This document shows, in pieces, positions 56,302-64,000 of a stretch of 64,000 nucleotides of DNA. The position numbers and the translations under genes are program-made. The notes under the pieces are model-generated. The model worked only from the letters and a program-made list of their open reading frames with translations. It made no database searches and had not been told where the DNA came from. Source of the DNA: Ananas comosus (Eukaryota > Streptophyta > Magnoliopsida > Poales > Bromeliaceae); NCBI RefSeq assembly GCF_001540865.1, contig NC_033621.1, positions 20,231,250-20,295,249 on the forward strand. Reading direction: 5' to 3'. Within the stretch, counting starts at the first letter, position 1, and each line of letters opens with the position of its first letter.

Positions 56302-59300
56302 ATGGCCGGAGAGGAGCCGCCATTCTTTCCTCCACCGACTGGTAACAACCCTCTCGTTTTTTTTTTTATTTATCATTGGTTGTTTTAATCATATGGTTCA
56401 GTGAAATTGGAATCATTTGTTTTGTAAAGTCGAATTAGTTTCGACTTTGCTTGTATGGTATTTCTCACACAAAGCATTTCTCTTACATGACTACATCTTT
56501 GAATGGTGAAAAGCAAAATTGATTGGTAGAGATTTTGTTAATACTCTTCACCTATTGTTTTAGTTTTCGAATTTGGAGCTATCTAGTAGCTCGTTTTTTA
56601 AAATTTGAACTCTCTAGCGGCTAATTTTTTAAGATTGTCCGAAATTCTATGTGTTGGAATAAGAATGTGGTAGAAACTTACAAACTGGATAACCAACGTA
56701 TTCAGAAACTGAAATCGGATTGGGTTGCTTATTTTGTTAACATTTTTAGATCGTTCTTGTCTTGAAATTGTACAGGGTGTATTCAAATAGCTTAAAAATA
56801 AAGTCGTGAAATCCTGCAGAGTTACATAATTTTCTACTTTATCATAACTTAGACCATAGATATAAACTCCATGAATTTTTTTTTAAAATTGTCGCTCCAG
56901 GGATTTATTTATTTATTTATTTATTTTGTGCTCCAACTCCTTGCTTCCTTTTCCTTTTTTCATCATCTTCTTTGTCCCGAATCCCCCTCTCTCTCTAAAA
57001 CTCTCTCTATCTCTATGATAATGCGGAATCCGAACCTCTCAACAGCTTCGATGGTGGTATTGGACTTGTTTCCTCATCATCCTCATCAAGCTCCCTTTAC
57101 GAGCCCTTAAGAATCTCCATGAGATCATCCTATTAACAATGTCTCTCTCTCATATTTCAGATGCTACAGTATCAGATGCTGATATGGAGAGGAAGATCCT
57201 TTTTGATTCAACGGCGAAGGTTTCCAGCATCTTCATGGATTTCATGATCAAGTAAGTCACTCACACACTACTTTTTTCTTTTCTTTTTCTTTTTATTTTC
57301 TTTTTTGTAATGCACATCTGAATCCTGCATTTCATTGTGAGAAACCAGTGATTGCATTTAGTTTTTGATGCCCATCAATGGATGCTGAATATAAAATATT
57401 GAAATCACTGTCATCTAATAGCTTAAGCATTTGGAGTAATTCGTATAGTCGTATGGTATTAGAGCAAGAGGTCCTCAGTTCGAATACCACCAAGCTCCTA
57501 GTTTCATTTAATTTTCTATCATTTAATTTAAGTTTACGTCTTAGGTCGTTCAGAAAGTCCTAAGTTCAAGGGTGTGGGGGAATGTGGAACATCAGTTATC
57601 AGAATACCGTTCTGTAACAATTTAAGCTTTTGGAGTAATTGTGATGTAGTATGGAACGAAAACAGCTAGTAGATAATCGAATTTAGGCTAACAGGGACTA
57701 TGAATAAAGATGGAACCGTTAGGGTTTTAAGAAAACCACTAGTTTCTTAGATATATTGAAAAGATCATCCAAAACAACCATTATCTGATTTGCATCCCTT
57801 TTATATTAGGGTTACAAGGTGCTCTTCAAATCCAGTCCTTGATTATGACTTATTGGCTAACTTTAAACTCTAACTGTCAAAATATAATAATAAGTCGCAT
57901 GCTAGTCACATGACAACTAACTAAATAAAATAAATAAAACAATCGAAAAGTAAAACATAATATTAAAGCTCCTGTATCAAATTGGTTATTTTCTTGTGGT
58001 GTCTTAGCAGCTCCTGAATTCGAATCCCACCAAGCTCTTAATTTCATTTATATGTCCTCGTTTTTAATTTTAGCACACGAATTGAGTCTATTGTAAGGTC
58101 TTAAGCTCGGACATGAGGGGAGTGTTGGATATAAAATATTAAATGCCATTTTTCTTCATTACCTTATAACTTCATATTGGACTGTGCTAGGGGAGTGCTA
58201 ATGATAGACTTTAATCTACACTGTGTGGTGTTCAGCTAAGAAGTATTTGCATGCTTCATGGTCGTTTGATGGTTTGAGTAGATTTCCTTTCACGAGTATT
58301 TTCTTTATTCATGGCTCACGGAACTCATCTAAAATGTGGTGCATATTGAAATGGGTACCTAAACTTTGAAAGTTTTGATTTTACTATCTAATAGTTTTTT
58401 TTTTTGAATAAATACTCAAATTTTAAAGTATTTGCTTTTTTAATTAATATCACAGAACATTCCATAATATAAGAGATTATTCTGTTACTTGACGGTATAT
58501 TCATCAAAAGACATATGGATACTGCAAGATTAGATACAGACACCTGTTTTGAAAATCTTGTAAGGTTCAGTGGTAAAATAAAAATATTTAAAGTTCAGGT
58601 ACCTATTGTAAATGCGCTATCATTATGGTAAGTTCTGCTGGGAGACTATTTCTTTTCTTCATGATTGTTAACTTTCTCTCAATTGATGGTGGAGATTTCA
58701 GGTTATATCTGATGCTATTTTGTGCATCTTTACTGTATTTGCTATTTATTTCTGTGCAATTAATCATGGTTCTCATTCTTGAACCTTGAAATAATCAAGA
58801 ACAAACGCTTTATAGGGTTGCAAAGTTTGAGGAGCTAGTTGATGTGGCAAAGCAGTTTCTTATGAGATTGCATCAAGAGATAGGTGATTGTCCCTTTTTA
58901 CTTCTCATTGGAAAGCCATTGAACTAATAGTTGCAAAGTATTGTTCCAAAACCTAATAGATGATTGTCATTTCTCTGTTCAGCACAGGTCATGTAAAAAC
59001 TTAAATACAAGGAAATGGTATTTACTGTTGTCTAGTCTCTTTAATCTTATGCTGATGTGTTCATAACCCGATAATATTTTCCTTCCTCACAGAATACTTC
59101 AGAAGGCCGAAACTTGATGGTACATCAAAGATTGTCGATGAGATAATTAGATCGAACTTCACTGAGAAAATGAAGGCATATGTGGAAGCTGGGTGCAATC
59201 ACTCCTTTCAAAATATTCAAAATATCAGTCAGAGTAAGTCATTGTAGTTTCAAATAAATGACAAAATTAATTAATAGAGTACACCCTCAATAAGATCAAA

Positions 59301-60907
59301 CTCAGAGGTTAACCTTTAAGGTGCTAAATTGTTTGGTAGCTCATTGTATGCAAAAGCTATTAAGATAAGCAAATGGGAGCTTTGGATAAGCAACGATTGA
59401 TTAGTCCTAGGTGATAAGCTTGGGCTAGCCTTCTTTTGAGTCAACAAATAACCATCAAGTAATTTAGATGAGAAATTTTGTCGTCTTGTACTTTTTGCCA
59501 AGTTATTTGCCCTACTTTCCTACTTTGTAAATCTGCTGTTTTCTATCTGATACTATTCATTTATTGCCCTTTATTTAGCTTAAGGAATTTTTTATTTCTT
59601 GCACCTCCTATCCACTAACAATCTATTTTTGGACGCTGAGGATTCCCTTGCCATAAGCCTTCGTAGGTGGAATAATGAATTCCTTGCTAAAATATCTTCA
59701 CTTTGTTTATTCTGCCAAATAAGGATTTCACATCTTTCTTGCTGAAAAATGTCTTTCTTGCCAAAATTTCTGTGTTTTGCTTTTGATTCACTTATATTGA
59801 CGTTTCTCCCTTGATAGATAATGGTTATATCCAAGTAGTAACTTCTCTTGTTAGAATGGAATGGTAATAAGAGAAAAATATCTTTATTTTTGGTTTGAGT
59901 TGCTTTCTTATAGCTTATTTTCCTCTGTTGACATGAAAATTCTTGTTGAAGTTCAATCTTGCGAAGAAGGCCTCCGAGACCATTTAAAGAAAGGTGCCTT
60001 TCATCTCCTCTTATTTCATATGATATTTGCCATTTACTTACTATTTTATATTTCTTAGAATCAACATCATTTTAAAAGTTGATCTGAATTTCCCTATATT
60101 TAAATCTTTTAAGCGTATCGGCTAATTGATTGCATATTCAGTTAAGCACAAGAGTCGAATTGGCTTAATATTAAGAATGCGTACAATGCTATGTTGATTA
60201 GTCCTTTTAATGTGATTCTTGTCCACGGAAATAACATAGAAGTTGCATTGACTTAAGTTTTGCGTGTTCTCACTCAACAAAGAGTTTAATTTGTAGTGTC
60301 ATTGTGAACGATTAGATATACATGCAAGGAATTGAAAGAGGCACTTTTTTTTAAGAGAGAGAAAGGTAGCACGCTACCCGCTTCTTTCATTTTTTTTTAG
60401 AAATGAACTCTATTAGAAATGTGAAGCAACTAGGCTTCAAATTTGGGACCTCTAGTAGCAACCTTCAAGTCCTAAGCCAACTGCGTTAGGTACGGTCGAT
60501 GAATTGAAAGAGGATTTTAAGTTCTTAATCGGATAAATCACTGTTTCGTAACATTCTGCCTTGGACTTTTAAACATTTATGTAATAAGCAAGCACTGTTT
60601 ATAGTCATCCTCTGGATTTATGAAGTATATACCCTGCTATCTGAATATGTATACATGAATCTTCTTACCACGAGCCATGCAAAAGAGATAATCAATGTTT
60701 GCTCTGTTTGCTTTCAAAAGTGTCAGGAACTTATGTCCAATTTGATCTTAGGATTGGAATTTTTGTGGAACAAAGGAAGAGGTAAATTGGAAAGGAAAAC
60801 ATAATGGTCTGTATATTGCTAAACATTGTATAATCATACTTGTGCAGAATTAGAAGAAATTACTGTAGTCATGTTTTTACACATTTAATTGGAATTAAAA
60901 TCATTCT

Positions 60908-60939
<32 letters not shown>

Positions 60940-62052
60940 GTCTAGAATTTATTTTTCTTTGTTTTTTTCTTTTTTGGCATGTCTAGATGAGCTTTTTGGG
61001 CACTTATCTTTTTGACTGATCTCATCATTTTTAATGTAATTGAAACTGCAATATTTCATTATTTTTCTGTTTGGATGAAGCATTAATCACGTAGATCCAA
61101 TCCAGTAATTCGCAGGAAACATGAAAAACTTCTGTTTCATTATGGTTGAAACTTTCTCTCTGTTTTTCTCTCTTTCTCTGGCTTGTCCGCCCTTTCTTTC
61201 ACCTATTACATGGCACAGCGTCAGATTCATGCACAGAGTGCTTTTCTATTTTGTACTTAGTAGCTATATATATTCTATCAATTTCTCAGCGAAAACTCTG
61301 CTCGATGAAGTCGAATGCCTCGCCAAGGATGCATATGGTATTACACAAGCAACGAATCAAAGCACCTCTAAATTTTTTGAGAACGATGATTGCAACAGCT
61401 TGATAGATGATGTTCTTCCTACTGAGGTACGCCCAGTTAACAGCAACTTCTCTAATTAATTATTCTTTGTAACTTCGGTTGTGATAACCATCCAAATAGG
61501 TACTTGGTCTGTGCTGAAGGCGACAAAGTCACTAACTAATCATAAATAGACTTGCTATATTGTCCTAGCAGTTGCTATGAGTTAAGATAAAAGTTTTGTT
61601 ATAAAAGTTTTGTTGTAAACTTCGGTAACTAATGATTAACGGTCATATATTCAAGTAACTTAAAAAAGCTTTTTATCACTTATATTTGGTTGTGTGTGTT
61701 TATTTTTTGTGTATATTATCTTCGCGTTTTGTTCTAACTTTCGTCGGGATTCAAGAGTATTACGAAGTATAATGACAAAATCACATCTTTTATACTCTTA
61801 ATTGACTTCACAGAGTTGTCTGCATTGTTCTAATACTCTTTTTATTGCCTTTTTGTATTTTCTATTATAGCAGGATGAAACTCGGCCTTTACATCTTCAA
61901 GACAATTTAATTTTATATGTTACTACAATGATGGTTATCTACGGCATGTTGAAGCTTGACTATGCCATGCAGGTAAACATGGATTTATAATTCTATCCTT
62001 CAACATTTCCATTTCACCTATTTAAGAACAAAAACCCAATCGAAATTTGCAA

Positions 62053-62090
<38 letters not shown>

Positions 62091-62224
62091 TGCAGGAGAA
62101 AATCGTTCAATCTCTGAATCTTAAGACATCATCATCGGAGCTTGAGAGCTATTGTCTTATGTGGGATTTGCGCCCCTATATAAACGACAGCGTTATGCAT
62201 CGAGCTTGGAAGTACGTTCCGTGA
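56302..62224 (+). CDS. conserved-looking eight-exon plant protein, function unknown
   Basis: Exons I infer: 56302-56341, 57161-57251, 58816-58883, 59093-59233, 59952-59993, 61290-61426, 61871-61972, 62096-62224. Total 750 nt, 249 residues plus stop, frame kept at each junction. Start MAGEEPPFFPPPT, then DMERKILFDSTAKVSSIFMD, AKFEELVDVAKQFLMRLHQE, YFRRPKLDG, an acidic and Ser/Asn-rich middle, and a C-terminal part LILYVTTMMVIYGMLKLDYA followed by SELESYCLMWDLRPYIND and a final AWKYVP. Mostly helical-looking; the YVTTMMVIYG segment is hydrophobic but short. I do not recognise the family and assign no function. The small fifth exon (42 nt) is the least certain: its acceptor AG at 59950-59951 was chosen because it alone preserves the frame. 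Introns are long and carry a SINE and a (TTCT)n tract (60907-60940). Confidence 0.75.
58340..58615. repeat. probable foldback MITE in intron 2
   Basis: ATGGGTACCTAAACTTTGAAAG near 58355 is mirrored by ATTTAAAGTTCAGGTACCTATT near 58590. Arms are short and diverged; no target duplication found. Confidence 0.45.
60345..60503 (-). mobile_element. SINE copy in intron 5 of the unknown gene
   Basis: T-tract, AAGAGAGAGAAAGGTAGCACGCTACCCGCTTC, then AAATGTGAAGCAACTAGGCTTC and GGGACCTCTAGTAGCAACC: the reverse complement of the 33551 SINE with moderate divergence. Confidence 0.7.
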
Positions 62225-63900
62225 TGTGCCGCACTGGATTAAGAAGCTTTTGGTGTTAAGAAGAAGCCCATCGGCTGTGGCTTCTAGAATTGCTTCGCTA
62301 CTCTGGAAAGCACTTCTGTGACATCCGGTCGTTGAGAAGGTTTGGAGCCTTAAAAGTTGAAATGAGTAACACTGCCACAATATCGGAGGCTCCTATTTGA
62401 AACTTTTGTTGGTAGATGAAAAAAGCTGGTCGTGTCATGCTTCTCTGAAGAGCTCTACTTCGAACAACATTTCTGTAATGTACAAGAAAGAGTAAAATGG
62501 AATTTCTCAAAAGATGGTATATATGTTTGGCTGCGCTCATTGGCTGTAAAGATGTTGCAATTTTTTCGCAAGTTGTTTTGAGTTAATATTCAGGGGAAAA
62601 GATTTCGAGTTTTTTATATTGTGAGAGTAGATCTCGGCCCTTTTGATTTTACTAAACGGGCTTTTATCAGAGGAATATAATGTGGCAAGAATAAAACATT
62701 TTATTAATCCTTTAAAATATCGGATTTGAAAAGCTACCTCCGCTATTGGTTATTTTTTTGCCAAAAAAAATTTAATCTTAAAAGATTAATATATTCTTTT
62801 GCAAATCTTATGTATTCCAAAATTTTTAATTGAGTGCAAAAGACAAATAAAGTTTCGAATTTCCTAAATTTAGTAATATTTAAATAGAATTTATATATTT
62901 AACTAGTTTGCTTTTTTATGATTAATTTAGTGTGAAATAATATATGTAATATTAATCAAAAGGGTATTGCAGTAATTTTGTTGATATAGTTGAGTAATTT
63001 CTATGTTGAATCAAACGCAAAGATAATATATTTCCGAGTATTCTAATATATGTACGAAACAAAAACATTCACACAAGACAGGAATTCAATTATGAAAATA
63101 GATTTTTTAAAAAAGTAAATTCTCAATGAAAAATTTAAATCCTGTGAACCAAATAGATCATTTTTGTCGAATTACTTTTTCTAGCAGTTATAATTATAAC
63201 TATCTTAAATTTTTTTAGTTGAATGATGAAACATAGCAATTAAGGCCTACATCCTTGTGTCATTGTATCTCAATTTGCTCTACCAGAGAAAAGTTGCAGC
63301 CACTATTATCTCAACTGCTCTTTGATGTTAAAATATGCGCACGTTATTCTCACAATTTGCAAATCAAAATAATTCTTGAACTCAACTGTTAAACTTTACT
63401 GGAGCATAGAATCCATCTTGCGTGCTTTCAAAAGCACATGAATGATGCCTACTATTACTTTTTAGCTCTTGGATCTACAGTAGTATTATCACCGAAATAG
63501 GAAAACTTAGACATTCATCAAGGGTTGAGGAGTTAGAAGCAAACACTGTTCATGTGTTTCTAAAGAGTATTCACCTGCACTGCCAGAGCAAATTTGCTGA
63601 TGACCTTGATTATTTATGACAAACTAAAATTGTCTGAGCAGAATTAATTGTCTTAAAATTAACAATTCTGATGCCTTTAGCTGACAAAAGAGAAAGAAGA
63701 AAAGAGACCTTGACTTTTCGATGCAATTGGGCTTATGATTGCAATAAACCACGAGCTCAAGTAAGCTTCCCTTCCTCGCTGAAAATAGAAACAATTTACT
63801 TGTCGCCCTCTTGAATCCTGCAGAGTTCAAATCCAAAAGAAAAGAAGTTAACGTAAAATTATGATGTTTTAATAAGGAAAAGCCATAGATTAAACAACAT
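62225..63900. other. 3' flank and AT-rich spacer
   Basis: The first few hundred bases are the probable 3' UTR of the unknown gene. The rest is AT-rich without recognised repeats or genes. Confidence 0.4.
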
Positions 63901-64000
63901 TCAATTATTAGAAAAGTAGTCTGCAAGGCCCTTCCAACAGCAGTTATCCGATACAACACATCTGTAGTCTGGAGACCCCAAAATCAGTGCCTCAGATCAG
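63901..64000 (-). CDS. possible last exon of a gene running off the right edge
   Basis: On the minus strand a frame is open from the window edge to a TGA at 63901-63903 and reads SEALILGSPDYRCVVSDNCC then WKGLADYFSNN. Composition is protein-like and the neighbourhood downstream looks like a 3' UTR. About 32 codons only; product unknown, and chance opening cannot be excluded. Confidence 0.25.

Noticed and set aside
1..64000. CRISPR arrays, bacterial operons, rRNA genes or organelle insertions
   Set aside because: No regularly spaced repeats, no operonic gene order, no rRNA segments, and no recognisable chloroplast or mitochondrial gene blocks were seen.

Overview
This is a stretch of nuclear DNA from a flowering plant. 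Genes have many GT-AG introns, intergenic DNA is very AT-rich, and it is packed with MITEs, a tRNA-derived SINE family and LTR retrotransposons. The GC-rich first coding exons (about 32.0 kb and 53.3 kb) suggest a monocot, but that is an inference. The sequence carries four isolated N characters (13024, 15217, 22365, 40188), so it is a scaffold with joined contigs.

Five protein genes can be supported. (1) 384-5485, plus strand: the last eight exons of a D-isomer-specific 2-hydroxyacid dehydrogenase; its 5' exon lies left of the window. (2) 18753-19292, plus: a single-exon 179-residue plant protein of unknown function ending in a Cys-Lys-Arg-Leu-Phe motif. (3) 25781-32108, minus: a complete nine-exon plastid-type carotenoid isomerase-like FAD oxidoreductase, 586 residues, whose reading frame holds across every splice junction I propose. 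(4) 53255-53604, plus: a two-exon small membrane protein resembling plant mitochondrial complex I subunit ESSS/NDUFB11, lacking a visible start codon. (5) 56302-62224, plus: an eight-exon, 249-residue plant protein I do not recognise. A possible last exon of a further minus-strand gene touches the right edge.

The rest is mostly mobile DNA. 5.5-18.3 kb and 20.2-25.1 kb are mosaics of foldback elements and MITEs, several nested with intact target-site duplications. 33784-46601 is a 6.4-kb segment present twice in tandem, separated only by the single N at 40188. Each copy holds exon-like antisense pieces, then the 5' end of a Ty3/gypsy element (LTR end, initiator-Met primer site, gag, protease, RT, RNase H) cut off before integrase, then the start of a second LTR. 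After the second copy that LTR continues as a probable 3.86-kb solo LTR (46210-50064) with matching 5-bp target duplications. 50.1-52.7 kb holds remains of a minus-strand Ty1/copia element.

The genes do not form a functional cluster; they are ordinary independent plant genes. I found no convincing new biological system. The most useful observations concern assembly-junction duplications, a SINE family with a clear target duplication, nested MITEs with readable empty sites, and the start-less complex I-like gene.
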